The notes under the pieces are model-generated. The model ran no database searches and was not told the origin of the DNA. It saw only the letters and a program-made list of their open reading frames with translations. The position numbers and the translations under genes are program-made. Positions 51,931-61,797 of a stretch of 63,849 nucleotides of DNA are shown here, piece after piece. Positions within the stretch are counted from its first letter, which is position 1. Every line of letters starts with the position of its first letter. This DNA is from an uncultured Spirochaetia bacterium (GTDB taxonomy: Bacteria > Spirochaetota > Brachyspiria > Brachyspirales > Brachyspiraceae), in the NCBI GenBank assembly GCA_947038115.1, contig CAMQVF010000002.1:1-63849 (forward strand), given 5' to 3'.

Positions 51931-53955
51931 ATGAGTATTGACAATAATGTCATATCAAATGCTATGGAGATAAAACTTACAATTGAAGATGTTCCTTCGG
52001 TAGCTCCTAAAATGGACGCTTCTATAAGAAGAGCACCTAAGCGTGTTGTGCATTTAGAGGAAAATGAAATAGAATTAGCACTAAGGAATGCATTGCGATA
52101 TGTTCCTTATGAATTACATGAAGAAATAGCACCCGAGTTTTATGCGGAGCTTATGACGCATGGTCGTATTTATGGTTATAGATTTAGACCAGAAGAAAAA
52201 TTATACGGCAAACCCATCGATGAATACAAGGGTAAATGTATTGAAGGGCGAGCAATGCAAGTTATGATTGATAATAACTTAGACATTAATGTTGCTTTGT
52301 ATCCTTATGAACTTGTAACTTATGGTGAGACTGGGCAGATTTGTCAAAACTGGATGCAGTATAGACTTATAAAGAAATATTTAGAGCAGTTAGATAGGCA
52401 TCAAACTTTAGTTGTTGCATCGGGTCATCCTTGTGGTTTATTTAGATCACATGAAATGTCGCCTCGTGCTATTATTACAAATGCATTAATGATTGGTGCT
52501 TTCGATGATTATGACAACTGGGCAAGAGCTGCTGCAATTGGCGTTGCTAATTATGGACAAATGACGGCTGGTGGTTGGATGTATATAGGCCCTCAAGGAA
52601 TTGTTCACGGCACTTATTCTACAATACTTAATGCAGCGAGATTATTCTGTGATGTCCCTAATGATGGAGACCTTGCTGGTAAATTATTTATAACATCAGG
52701 ACTTGGTGGCATGAGTGGGGCACAAGGCAAGGCAACTGTTATTGCTAATGGTGTTGGAATTATTGCTGAAGTTGATATGTCGAGAATTGATACTCGTTTA
52801 GAACAGGGTTGGATTGATAAACTTGCTAAGACACCTAAAGAAGCATTTGAATTAGCTAAGGTAAAAACTTCGGCGAAAGAGCCATGTGCCATAGCATTTC
52901 ATGGTAATATTGTTGATTTGCTTGAATATGCTTTTGAAAATAATGAAAATATAGATTTGCTTTCTGATCAAACTTCTTGTCATGCAGTTTATGATGGTGG
53001 TTATTGTCCACAAGGAATTTCGTTTCAAGAGCGAACTCGTCTTTTGGCTGAAGATAGAAAGACATTTAATGAATTAGTTAATAAAACATTAAGAGCTCAT
53101 TATGAGGTTATAAAAAAACTCACAGCTCGTGGTGTATACTTTTTCGACTATGGTAACAGTTTCTTAAAAGCTATTTATGATGTAGGTATTATGGAAATTG
53201 CTAAAAATGGTCGTAATGATAAAGAAGGGTTTATTTTTCCTTCGTATGTTGAAGATATTTTAGGGCCTGAGTTATTTGACTTTGGATATGGTCCTTTTAG
53301 ATGGGTTTGTCTAAGTGGTAAAAAAGAAGATTTGCTTAAAACAGACAAGGCAGCTTTAGATTTGGTTGACCCTAATAGACGTTATCAAGATAGAGATAAT
53401 TATATGTGGATTAAAAATGCCGATAAAAATGCATTGGTTGTTGGTACTCAAGCTAGAATATTTTATCAAGATGCTGAAAGTAGAACTGCTGTTGCGCTTA
53501 AATTTAATGATATGGTAAGAAATGGTGAGATTGGCCCTGTTATGCTTGGGCGTGATCATCATGATGTGTCAGGAACTGATTCGCCTTTTAGAGAAACTTC
53601 TAATATTAAAGATGGAAGTAATATTATGGCTGACATGTCGACACATTGTTTTGCAGGAAATGCCGCTCGTGGAATGACTATGATAGCACTTCATAATGGT
53701 GGTGGCGTTGGAATTGGTAAATCGATCAATGGTGGTTTTGGTATGGTTTTAGATGGCTCTAGTAGAGTTGATGAGATATTAAATTCTGCCATGCGTTGGG
53801 ATGTTATGAGTGGTGTTGCTCGACGTGCTTGGGCTCGTAATGAAAATTCTATTACTACAGTTATAGAATATAATAACAACAACAAGTCGACCGATCATAT
53901 TACTTTGCCTTTCTTGGTAAGTGATGAGTTGATTAAAAAAGTTATGAAGAAGTAA
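51931..53955 (+). CDS. hutU: Urocanate hydratase, long form
   Basis: A 674-residue NAD-dependent enzyme converting urocanate to imidazolonepropionate, the second step of histidine degradation. Typical stretches are SGHPCGLF, GLGGMSGAQGKA, the CHAVYDGGYCPQG segment and GRDHHDVSGTDSPFRETS. It belongs to the long class (about 675 residues, like the animal enzyme) rather than the common bacterial form of about 555. I use ATG 51931, 8 bases from aaggag; the ATG at 51925 is too close to it. hutH is not adjacent. Confidence 0.93.
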   Translation: MSIDNNVISNAMEIKLTIEDVPSVAPKMDASIRRAPKRVVHLEENEIELALRNALRYVPYELHEEIAPEFYAELMTHGRIYGYRFRPEEKLYGKPIDEYKGKCIEGRAMQVMIDNNLDINVALYPYELVTYGETGQICQNWMQYRLIKKYLEQLDRHQTLVVASGHPCGLFRSHEMSPRAIITNALMIGAFDDYDNWARAAAIGVANYGQMTAGGWMYIGPQGIVHGTYSTILNAARLFCDVPNDGDLAGKLFITSGLGGMSGAQGKATVIANGVGIIAEVDMSRIDTRLEQGWIDKLAKTPKEAFELAKVKTSAKEPCAIAFHGNIVDLLEYAFENNENIDLLSDQTSCHAVYDGGYCPQGISFQERTRLLAEDRKTFNELVNKTLRAHYEVIKKLTARGVYFFDYGNSFLKAIYDVGIMEIAKNGRNDKEGFIFPSYVEDILGPELFDFGYGPFRWVCLSGKKEDLLKTDKAALDLVDPNRRYQDRDNYMWIKNADKNALVVGTQARIFYQDAESRTAVALKFNDMVRNGEIGPVMLGRDHHDVSGTDSPFRETSNIKDGSNIMADMSTHCFAGNAARGMTMIALHNGGGVGIGKSINGGFGMVLDGSSRVDEILNSAMRWDVMSGVARRAWARNENSITTVIEYNNNNKSTDHITLPFLVSDELIKKVMKK

Positions 53956-53961
53956 ATATTA

Positions 53962-54011
53962 ATTATGCCTCAAATGTTTATTGTAAAAAATGACAATGAG
54001 GCGTAATTTTC
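53962..54011 (+). terminator. Terminator after hutU
   Basis: An 11-bp stem (attatgcctca with tgaggcgtaat, one G-U pair) leads into tttt. It splits hutIU from the downstream folate genes. Confidence 0.75.
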
Positions 54012-54043
54012 TTAAAAATCAGTTTTAAAAGGTTTTTTTATTA

Positions 54044-55345
54044 ATGTATAGTAATTTGAGTCATTTATTTTCTATTAGTGATAATTTTGATGGTTTGAAT
54101 ATTGAGTATATAAAAGAGAAACTCGCCGAAAATGATACATTCACTATTGTTGAAATTAGAGATCTTGACGAAAGCGAATATACAAATAAAAAAAATTTGA
54201 AAGAAATTTATCTAAAACTTCATTATTTGCCATTTATTTTCGAAGAAGAAGATGATAGTTTATTGGGTTCTTATCCTGAAAAAGAAGATATATTAGAATT
54301 TTATGTGGCGATAATTGAGAGTTCTGAATTAAGATATACGCTTAAAGAAACTTTCACTATTTCTGGTTTAGAGGATAAAGATATTGAAGAAATATTTAAG
54401 ATAAAAAATGCTTTATCTTTGGCTACAGAATATAAAAATTTTGCGATATTAGATTATCAAAGGCATATAAAATTGTTGTCTTTATTATCTATTTCGCCAT
54501 TGATTTTTATTGATATCTCTACTTTTGTTGTGAGAAGTGGTAGTTGCCTTGAATATATATCGAGGTTTGATTTGCCACCTTCGCTTGATTATTTATATTC
54601 GATACATGGTGGTTATAACGAGAAAACTTCTACAAAAGAATATTGGCTTCATACTCATGGTCTTTCACGAATATCTCTACCTGAACTTGAGATTCCTGCC
54701 GTAAATGATAGCGAGATTTTATATTCTTTATCTATGCTTCTAAGTAGTTTGGCTAAAAGGTCAATAGAATTTGGTGGTATAGAAAAAAATAAAGTTATAG
54801 AAGTTATGGGTATATCTTTAGCACTTACAGATTTTGCTGAATACAAAAAAAACAAAGTCTTTTCTAATATAGAGTTGCATAAAAAAAACTCCTTGGCAGT
54901 AGTCCCCTATATTGATGGTAATATATGTACCTTCGATATTTATAAAGAAATTATGACGGAAAATAATATTTTTTCTTTGAGTAGTTTTGAAACTAATCTT
55001 ATACGTGATTGTGCGAGGGCTACAATAGGTTACTTTTTCGATATTTTTGATAATCATAAAGATGATGCGGAGTTTAAGTTTTTAATCAAACTCGCTTATG
55101 CTAAAGATGAAGATAGTTATGCAGAAGGTGAGATAGAGCATTTGTGGTTTGAGGTTAGTAATTTTTATGAAGATGATTTTGAGATTGAAGGTACTTTACT
55201 TAATGAGCCTTATTATGATTTAGGCATGCATGAAGGTGATGTATCGAGGCATGAAATTATAAGACTTACAGATTGGAAATTAAGTATTAAAGATAATTCT
55301 TATAATTCATCTAATTTATATTTATTATTTGAGGATGATGATTGA
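54044..55345 (+). CDS. Protein with a DUF2314-like C-terminal domain, function unknown
   Basis: A 433-residue cytosolic protein with no signal. The C-terminal about 75 residues (EHLWFEVSNFYEDDFEIEGTL through GDVSRHEIIRLTDWKL) match the DUF2314 pattern; the N-terminal part may be the DUF4026-type region found with it. These are uncharacterised, and I see no catalytic motif. It follows the hutU terminator and precedes ftcD by 35 bases, so it is probably on the ftcD transcript. Whether it belongs to histidine catabolism is unknown. Confidence 0.65.
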   Translation: MYSNLSHLFSISDNFDGLNIEYIKEKLAENDTFTIVEIRDLDESEYTNKKNLKEIYLKLHYLPFIFEEEDDSLLGSYPEKEDILEFYVAIIESSELRYTLKETFTISGLEDKDIEEIFKIKNALSLATEYKNFAILDYQRHIKLLSLLSISPLIFIDISTFVVRSGSCLEYISRFDLPPSLDYLYSIHGGYNEKTSTKEYWLHTHGLSRISLPELEIPAVNDSEILYSLSMLLSSLAKRSIEFGGIEKNKVIEVMGISLALTDFAEYKKNKVFSNIELHKKNSLAVVPYIDGNICTFDIYKEIMTENNIFSLSSFETNLIRDCARATIGYFFDIFDNHKDDAEFKFLIKLAYAKDEDSYAEGEIEHLWFEVSNFYEDDFEIEGTLLNEPYYDLGMHEGDVSRHEIIRLTDWKLSIKDNSYNSSNLYLLFEDDD

Positions 55346-55380
55346 TATTTTGTTCGATAAATAAAAAAATGGAGTATATT

Positions 55381-56277
55381 ATGACGAAAGTTGTTCAGTG
55401 TGTACCTAATTTTAGCGAAGGTGTCGACCTTACAGTTGTTGAAAAGATAGCCGATGTTTTTAAAAACAAGCCGGGTATAACTTTAATGAGTGTTGAGCCA
55501 GACAAAGATTATAATAGAACGGTTGTGACTGTTTTAGGTGAGCCTACTGCTGTATCTAATGCAGTGGTTGAAGCTATTGGAGTTGCTACTAAATTAATTG
55601 ATATGCGTAAACAGAAGGGTGAGCATCCAAGAATGGGCGCTACTGACGTTGTTCCTTTTATTCCAATTAAGGGCATGACTACAGATGATTGTATTGAAAT
55701 ATCTAAAAAAGTAGCTAAAGAAATTAATGAAAAGTTTGGAGTACCTATTTTCTTATATGAGGCTTCTGCTAGTGCTCCTAATAGAGTATCTTTGCCTGAA
55801 ATTAGAAAAGGTCAATTTGAGGGAATGGGCGAGAAGATTAAACTTCCTGAATGGGCGCCTGATTTCGGTGCTGCTCAAATTCATGAAACAGCGGGTGTTA
55901 CTGCAGTTGGTGCTCGTATGCCTTTAGTCGCTTATAATATTAATCTTGACACACAAAATATTGACATAGCTAAAAAAATTGCTGTTGCATTACGTGGATC
56001 AAGCGGTGGATTTAAATTTATTCAAGCGGGTCCTGCTGAAATTAAAGAGAAAAATATTGTGCAGGTTACTATGAATATTAAAGATTATAAAAAGAATCCT
56101 ATTTATAGAATGTATGAAATGGTGAAAATGGAAGCTAAAAAATATGGCGTTAATGTTTTAGGGTCTGAAATAATTGGTGCTTTACCATTAGAGGCAGTTA
56201 GTGAGTCTTTAGAATACTACTTGGGACTTGAAGAAGCATTAGAGCCTAAAATAATTGAAACTAAACTTATCGATTAA
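55381..56277 (+). CDS. ftcD: Glutamate formimidoyltransferase
   Basis: A 298-residue enzyme transferring the formimino group from formiminoglutamate to tetrahydrofolate, yielding glutamate. The N-terminus VVQCVPNFSEG is diagnostic, and the catalytic histidine is in GEHPRMGATDVVPFIP. In animals this domain is fused to the cyclodeaminase; here the second activity is the separate fchA downstream. The ATG at 55381 has ggag 6 bases upstream; the frame extends to 55342 without a site. Confidence 0.95.
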   Translation: MTKVVQCVPNFSEGVDLTVVEKIADVFKNKPGITLMSVEPDKDYNRTVVTVLGEPTAVSNAVVEAIGVATKLIDMRKQKGEHPRMGATDVVPFIPIKGMTTDDCIEISKKVAKEINEKFGVPIFLYEASASAPNRVSLPEIRKGQFEGMGEKIKLPEWAPDFGAAQIHETAGVTAVGARMPLVAYNINLDTQNIDIAKKIAVALRGSSGGFKFIQAGPAEIKEKNIVQVTMNIKDYKKNPIYRMYEMVKMEAKKYGVNVLGSEIIGALPLEAVSESLEYYLGLEEALEPKIIETKLID

Positions 56278-56313
56278 ATTGGTTTAGTTTTATAATATGG
56301 TGAAAATAATAAA

Positions 56314-56883
56314 ATGAAATCTTTAACACTTATATCAATGCTTATTTTTTATGGGGCATATTTTATAAAGGGATCGTTACTTAAAAAAGATGGTATAAGT
56401 GTTAATCGTTTGGGTCGTGGCATGAAAAAAAACTATACTAGATTGTTAGAAAAGGCTTTGATTATTACGACATATAGTATGGCAGTATTACAATTATTTA
56501 GTATTTTTAGAATATTTCCAAGTATCTATATTGGTCAATATAATGACATAATTGGAGTTACAATAGCGTTGATAGGTAATTTGTTTTTAATTATGGCGTT
56601 AATTGCGATGAAAAATAGTTGGCGTGCTGGTGTTGACAGTTCACAAAGAACTCGTCTTCAAACAGGTGGAGTTCTTAAACTAAGTCGCAATCCTGCTTTT
56701 TTAGGTTTCGATTTGTTTTATATTGGAATTTCTGTGGCTAACCCAAATATTGTATTATTTATAACTGTGATAATTGCTTTGTTACTGTTTCATTTGCAGA
56801 TTTTAGAAGAAGAAAAATTTCTTGCTATAACTTTTGGTGATGATTATTTAGATTATAAATCAAAAGTTCGGCGTTATATTTAG
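56314..56883 (+). CDS. Isoprenylcysteine-methyltransferase-family membrane protein
   Basis: A 189-residue polytopic membrane protein with about five helices and the ICMT/PEMT signature LKLSRNPAFLGFDLFYIG plus EEKFLAITFGDDYLDYKSKVRRYI at the C-terminus. Such bacterial proteins are usually annotated as methyltransferases, with lipids or other small targets; substrates are rarely known. It is set between ftcD and fhs on the same strand, with no evident link to folate chemistry. Confidence 0.78.
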   Translation: MKSLTLISMLIFYGAYFIKGSLLKKDGISVNRLGRGMKKNYTRLLEKALIITTYSMAVLQLFSIFRIFPSIYIGQYNDIIGVTIALIGNLFLIMALIAMKNSWRAGVDSSQRTRLQTGGVLKLSRNPAFLGFDLFYIGISVANPNIVLFITVIIALLLFHLQILEEEKFLAITFGDDYLDYKSKVRRYI

Positions 56884-56927
56884 TTAGTGATATATAAAAA
56901 TTTTAAAATAAAAGGAATAATTAGATT

Positions 56928-58592
56928 ATGAAAACTGATATTCAAATAGCACAAGAATGTAAGATGCAACCTATAGCAGACATTGCTAAAAAAATAGGTT
57001 TGGGTGAAGATGATTATGAGTCTTATGGTAAATATAAAGGTAAAGTAAATTTAAGTTTATTTAAAAAACTTGAAGGTAAAAAAGACGGTAAACTTATTCT
57101 TGTAACAGCGATTACTCCGACTCCTGCAGGCGAGGGAAAGTCGACAGTAACAGTTGGTCTTACTCAAGCTTTAAATAAATTGGGTAAAAGCTCTATTGCA
57201 GCTTTAAGAGAACCTTCTTTAGGGCCTGTTTTTGGTGTTAAGGGTGGAGCTGCTGGCGGTGGTTATGCACAAGTTGTTCCTATGGAAGAGATTAATTTAC
57301 ATTTTAATGGCGACTTTCATGCAATAGGTGTTGCTCATAATTTGGTATCTGCTTGTATTGACAATCATATTAAACATGGCAATACTTTAAATATCGATAT
57401 TACAAAAATAACTTGGAAACGTGTAATCGATATGAATGACAGATCATTAAGAAAAATTGTCATAGGTATTGGCGGTAAAGAAAATGGTAACCCTCGTGAA
57501 GATTCTTTTCAAATTACAGTTGCTTCAGAGATTATGGCGGCATTATGTCTTTCTAATTCTTTGATGGAACTAAAAGAAAAAATTTCTAGAATGGTATTTG
57601 CTTATGATACAAAAGGTGAGGCATTAAAAGTTGGCGACTTGAAAATTCAGGGTGCTGTAACTGCATTACTTAAAGAAGCTATCAGACCTAACTTTGTTCA
57701 AACACTAGAAAATACTCCAGTATTTATCCACGGCGGGCCTTTCGCTAACATTGCTCATGGATGTAACTCTATACTTGCAACTAAACTTGCACTCAAACTT
57801 TCAGATTATGCCATTACAGAAGCAGGTTTTGCTGCCGATTTGGGTGCTGAAAAGTTTTTAGATATTAAATGTAGAATGGGAAATATCGAGCCTAGTTGTG
57901 TTGTTATTGTTGCTACTGTTCGTGCGTTAAAACATCATGGTGGTGCTAAAGACCTTAGTGTTGAAAGTGTTGAAGCTGTAACTAAAGGGCTTGAGAATTT
58001 AGATAAACATATTGAAAACATGCATAAATTTGGGCTTCCAACTGTTGTTGCTATTAATAGATTTGTAACTGATTCTGACAAAGAATTGGAAATTATAAGA
58101 ACTCATTGTGAAAAACTTAATTCACCAGTTGCTTTATGTGATGTTTGGGCTAATGGTGGTGAGGGTGGTAAAGAATTGGCTAATGCTGTTTTGGCACAAA
58201 TCGAGACAAAAAAATCACCTTATAAACCTTTGTATCCACTTGAGATGGCTATTGATGAGAAAATTAAAACTATTTGTACAGAAATTTATGGTGCGGATAA
58301 TGTTGAGTTTACTCCTTCAGTTAAAAAGATGATGGTTAAACTTAATGATATGGGCTATTCTAATTTGCCTATTTGTATGTCAAAAACTCAAAAGTCGATT
58401 TCTGACAACCCTGCATTAATTGGACGTCCTAAAAACTTTACAGTTAAAATTGAAGAGCTTAAACTTGCAGCTGGTGCTGGTTTTATCATCGCTATGGCTG
58501 GTGGTATAATCGACATGCCTGGTTTGCCTAAAGTGCCTTCTGCAGAAATTATTGATATTGATGAAAATGGTGTAATATCTGGATTGTTCTAG
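56928..58592 (+). CDS. fhs: Formate--tetrahydrofolate ligase
   Basis: A 554-residue ATP-dependent enzyme interconverting formate and 10-formyl-THF. The nucleotide loop [20 protein letters not shown] is near residue 65, and [25 protein letters not shown] follows. In this gene group it can run backwards, giving ATP and formate from the formimino carbon. An aaagga site precedes the ATG. The fchA gene starts 26 bases downstream. Confidence 0.96.
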   Translation: MKTDIQIAQECKMQPIADIAKKIGLGEDDYESYGKYKGKVNLSLFKKLEGKKDGKLILVTAITPTPAGEGKSTVTVGLTQALNKLGKSSIAALREPSLGPVFGVKGGAAGGGYAQVVPMEEINLHFNGDFHAIGVAHNLVSACIDNHIKHGNTLNIDITKITWKRVIDMNDRSLRKIVIGIGGKENGNPREDSFQITVASEIMAALCLSNSLMELKEKISRMVFAYDTKGEALKVGDLKIQGAVTALLKEAIRPNFVQTLENTPVFIHGGPFANIAHGCNSILATKLALKLSDYAITEAGFAADLGAEKFLDIKCRMGNIEPSCVVIVATVRALKHHGGAKDLSVESVEAVTKGLENLDKHIENMHKFGLPTVVAINRFVTDSDKELEIIRTHCEKLNSPVALCDVWANGGEGGKELANAVLAQIETKKSPYKPLYPLEMAIDEKIKTICTEIYGADNVEFTPSVKKMMVKLNDMGYSNLPICMSKTQKSISDNPALIGRPKNFTVKIEELKLAAGAGFIIAMAGGIIDMPGLPKVPSAEIIDIDENGVISGLF

Positions 58593-58618
58593 TTATAAAA
58601 AAGTAAATGGAGATTATT

Positions 58619-59260
58619 ATGAAATTGGTAGATTATAAAGTTATAGATTTTATTAATGAAGTTGACTCGCCTTCGGCTGCACCCGGTGGTGGTTCTGTTT
58701 CAGCATTGGTGTCGGCACTTGGTGCTTCTTTATGTAGAATGGTGGGGCATCTTACTATTGGCAAAAAAAAGTATATGGAATTTGATGATTCTATTAAGGC
58801 TAAATTTGAAGACGCTTTCGCTAAGATGCAAGTTTTAGAACATGAGCTTGTTCGTTTAGTTGACGAGGACACTGATAATTTTAATTTGGTTATGGCTGCT
58901 TTTAAGTTGCCTAAAGATAGCGATGACGACAAAGCTAAACGTTCTAAAGCTATCGAAGAGGCTACAATTAAGGCTACAAAAACACCTTTTAGAATGGTTG
59001 AGCTTTCATGTGAAGTGTTAAGACTTCTTAGTATATTTGTCGAATATGGCAATAAGAATGCTTTGTCTGATGTTGGTGTCGCTGGACTTCTTGCTTTGGC
59101 AGGTGCTAAGGGTGCTATTTATAATGTAAGAATTAACATTCCTTCTATTAGTGATGAGGTTTTGGTTAAAGATCTTAAAGAGAAGTGTGATAGTTATTAT
59201 AATGAAGCGGTGAAGATTTCAAACGAGATTGAAAAAAGCGTTTTGAATAGCTTAGGTTAA
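58619..59260 (+). CDS. fchA: Formimidoyltetrahydrofolate cyclodeaminase
   Basis: A 213-residue helical enzyme that releases ammonia from 5-formimino-THF to give 5,10-methenyl-THF. The conserved N-terminal SAAPGGGSVSALVSALGASL and VDEDTDNFNLVMAAFKLPK motifs are present. The ATG at 58619 has ggag 6 bases upstream; the ATG at 58607 overlaps that site. It completes the FtcD step and feeds Fhs (via a cyclohydrolase, FolD, not seen here). Confidence 0.93.
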   Translation: MKLVDYKVIDFINEVDSPSAAPGGGSVSALVSALGASLCRMVGHLTIGKKKYMEFDDSIKAKFEDAFAKMQVLEHELVRLVDEDTDNFNLVMAAFKLPKDSDDDKAKRSKAIEEATIKATKTPFRMVELSCEVLRLLSIFVEYGNKNALSDVGVAGLLALAGAKGAIYNVRINIPSISDEVLVKDLKEKCDSYYNEAVKISNEIEKSVLNSLG

Positions 59261-59267
59261 TATATTT

Positions 59268-59310
59268 AGGGCATTTCTTTATATTATATTTAGGAATGCC
59301 TTTAATTTTT
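59268..59310 (+). terminator. Terminator after fchA
   Basis: A stem of about 10 bp (agggcatttct with aggaatgcctt) leads to a T-rich tail. Confidence 0.75.
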
Positions 59311-59339
59311 CTTTCGTGTCAATATCTAGTGTTTAATAT

Positions 59340-59375
59340 ATAAAAGAAAAACCCCACCAGTTATGGCGGGGCTTT
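59340..59375 (-). terminator. Terminator of the triplicated-repeat lipoprotein (minus strand)
   Basis: Read on the minus strand, aaagccccgcc pairs with ggtggggtttt using two G-U pairs, followed by a T-rich run. On the plus strand the same positions are A-C mismatches, so it acts mainly on the minus strand. Confidence 0.8.
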
Positions 59376-59401
59376 ATTATTTTTAAAATTAAAGTTTATT
59401 C

Positions 59402-60337
59402 TTATGGCAAATAACCAACATTAATACCATTTATTATTACTGCAGTAGGTGTGCTAACAGTATACGTAGTTTGATTATCTTTATATATGGCATCTTGGTG
59501 AGAGCTAGCTTTTACAAAAGTAGCTACTATTGGATTGATTTGATTACCAGTTTTAAAAGTAATAGTTCTTCCATCAGGACTAAATTTAGCATATTTAGCG
59601 TCTTCTTCTTTCCCTGCCGTTTGCCCTTTTATTCTATCTAAAAATGCATCATCAACTGTATCTTTTAACTTTTCCAAGTCAAGTTCTGGTGTGTTTGGCA
59701 AAGTAATATACAGATTTCCATTCCCAATTCTAAAAACAGCCTCTACTGCTCCAGCAGTATATATAGCTTTTGTACTAGACTGTGCTGACTTAAATGTGTA
59801 AGTGATGCTAACACCAGAAGCTTTATTCTGAACAGTTCTTCCATCAGCACTGAAGAAAAAACCATTGTCTGGTGATTTTGTTCCAGTATATTTGCCTCTT
59901 ATACTGATTAAAAAAGCAGTATCATTTGGATTAGTTTGTCCACCGCCATCATTACCACCGCCATCATTACCACCTTCTAACTTTCCTAAGTTAATTTCTG
60001 GTGCTGTTGGCAAAGTAATATACAGATTTCCATCTCCAATTCTAAAAACAGCTTCTATTGTCCCAGCAGTATATATAGCTTTTGTACTAGACTCTGCTGA
60101 CTTAAATACGTAAGTGACGCCAACACCAGAAGCTTTATTCTGAACAGTTCTTCCATCCTCACTGAAAAAGAAACCAGCTTCTTGCGGTGTTTTTATTCCA
60201 GCATATTTACCTTTTACATTGTTTAAAAAAGCAGTATCACTTGGATTAGTACTACCATTATCTGGATCTGTATTGCCAGAACAAGAAACCATGAAAACAA
60301 ACATCAAACTTAAAAAAATCAATCCAATTTTTTTCAT
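59402..60337 (-). CDS. Lipoprotein with three internal repeats
   Basis: A 311-residue lipoprotein: lipobox FMVSC (Cys about 19). The mature part contains two near-identical units of about 100 residues (DTAFL, then FFFSxDGRTVQNKASGV, then STKAIYTAG, then FRIGxGNLYITLP) and a third, more diverged unit (AKFSPDGRTITFK). The first two are separated by a GGNDGGGNDGGG linker. No family recognised; each unit looks like a small beta domain. Repeat structure and lipid anchor suggest a surface or periplasmic binding protein. Single-gene transcript with its own terminator. Confidence 0.75.
   Translation of the reverse strand: MKKIGLIFLSLMFVFMVSCSGNTDPDNGSTNPSDTAFLNNVKGKYAGIKTPQEAGFFFSEDGRTVQNKASGVGVTYVFKSAESSTKAIYTAGTIEAVFRIGDGNLYITLPTAPEINLGKLEGGNDGGGNDGGGQTNPNDTAFLISIRGKYTGTKSPDNGFFFSADGRTVQNKASGVSITYTFKSAQSSTKAIYTAGAVEAVFRIGNGNLYITLPNTPELDLEKLKDTVDDAFLDRIKGQTAGKEEDAKYAKFSPDGRTITFKTGNQINPIVATFVKASSHQDAIYKDNQTTYTVSTPTAVIINGINVGYLP
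59697..60237 (-). repeat. Long direct repeat inside the lipoprotein gene
   Basis: Equivalent positions of repeat units 1 and 2 are 312 bases (104 codons) apart, e.g. the ggcaaagtaatatacag stretches at 59697 and 60009, with only scattered differences, so the duplication is recent or kept alike by recombination. Confidence 0.75.
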
Positions 60338-60476
60338 AATAAACTCCTTAAATTTATTTATATATAGTACATTTATATATTAAAATAGCAATATAAAAAC
60401 ACCTAAAAAATATTTATTTGACTTTAATATCAAATTAAAATACCATTCATGTGTATTTTAAATAGGACTTTTATAT

Positions 60477-61778
60477 ATGGCTAATAAGTATAGAATATTT
60501 AAGTATTTGCTTTATAATTTTATAGGTATATTTGTATTTTTTGTTCCTATAACAATCAATGGCAAAAGTAGTATTGTGCTTGATCATATTACAAGTTTTA
60601 CTATAGCTTCATTAAAAGGTCATACAGCCTATCATATAATAACCATGATGATAGTGGGGCTTATACGCACATTTTTTATTAAAAAAGATTGGAATAAGTC
60701 GGCTACTGGTATATTTTTCACAATTTCAAAAATAGCTGGGCTTATAAGTGGAATATGCATGTTGTTTAAAATAGGGCCTGCATTTTTGTTTGAGCCTAAT
60801 GTCTTGCCATTTCTATTCGATAAACTCGCTGTTCCTTTGAGTATTATCATACCATTGGGTGGAATGTTTATAACATTTATCATTTATTATGGATTTCTCG
60901 AATTCATGGGTGTTATAATGGAAGGAATTATGCGTCCTATATTTAAGACCCCAGGTAAATCATCAATTGATGCTATCGCTTCTTTTGTGGGTTCATATTC
61001 AATAGCTCTTCTTTTAACAAATAGAGTTTATACCGAAGGAAAATATTCTCTTAAAGAGGCAGTAATAATTGCTACAGGTTTTTCTACAGTATCTGCAACT
61101 TTTATGGTAGTCGTCGCAAAAACACTTAATTTAATGGATATGTGGTTATTTTATTTTTTAAGTTGTATCAGTATTACATTTATAGTAACAGCTATTACGA
61201 CAAGGCTTTATCCTATAAAATCAATTCCTGATTCTTATTATAACGACTTTAAATTTGAAGAGCCTGAAATTGAAGGTGGAGTATTTAAGCGTGCAATGTC
61301 ATCGGCTTTATATGCGGCTAATAGTAATAAACAACCAGTATATAAATTAGTTTTAAGTAACCTTAGAGATGGTTTTTTTATAGCATCAGGAGTTGTGCCA
61401 TCAGTTTTATCAATTGGTTTACTTGGGCTATTACTCGCTACATACACTCCTGTTTTTGATTATATTGGATATATATTTTTGCCACTCACAAAGATTTTAG
61501 GTTTTGGCGACGATGCATTTTTGGTTGCGAAGGCAGTATCTACAAGTATTGCTGAAATGTTTTTACCTGCTATGTTGTCGACAGGGCTTAACTTGCAGGC
61601 TCGCTATATTATTGCTGTTGTTTGTGTGTCAGAGATATTATTTTTCTCGGCTTCAATTCCATGTATATTATCAACAAAAATTAAAATCAAATTACATCAT
61701 ATATTAATTATATGGTTTGAACGTGTAGTTTTTTCGCTTATTATTGCTAAATTAGTGGCGATGATATTCTTAAATTAA
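60477..61778 (+). CDS. YjiH-family polytopic membrane protein (Gate-domain type)
   Basis: A 433-residue inner-membrane protein with about ten helices, of the YjiH group within the nucleoside-recognition (Gate) domain family. FVGSYSIALLLTNRVYTEGKYSLKEAVIIATGFSTVSATFMVVVAKTL is the first Gate-like block (about 175-220), and the last third repeats a similar arrangement (DDAFLVAKAVSTSIAEMFLP). Substrates of YjiH proteins are not established. Lying near the histidine-degradation genes, it could import a substrate such as urocanate, but that is speculation. aggac lies 9 bases before the ATG. Confidence 0.75.
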   Translation: MANKYRIFKYLLYNFIGIFVFFVPITINGKSSIVLDHITSFTIASLKGHTAYHIITMMIVGLIRTFFIKKDWNKSATGIFFTISKIAGLISGICMLFKIGPAFLFEPNVLPFLFDKLAVPLSIIIPLGGMFITFIIYYGFLEFMGVIMEGIMRPIFKTPGKSSIDAIASFVGSYSIALLLTNRVYTEGKYSLKEAVIIATGFSTVSATFMVVVAKTLNLMDMWLFYFLSCISITFIVTAITTRLYPIKSIPDSYYNDFKFEEPEIEGGVFKRAMSSALYAANSNKQPVYKLVLSNLRDGFFIASGVVPSVLSIGLLGLLLATYTPVFDYIGYIFLPLTKILGFGDDAFLVAKAVSTSIAEMFLPAMLSTGLNLQARYIIAVVCVSEILFFSASIPCILSTKIKIKLHHILIIWFERVVFSLIIAKLVAMIFLN

Positions 61779-61797
61779 TATTTTATGGAGACAAATA

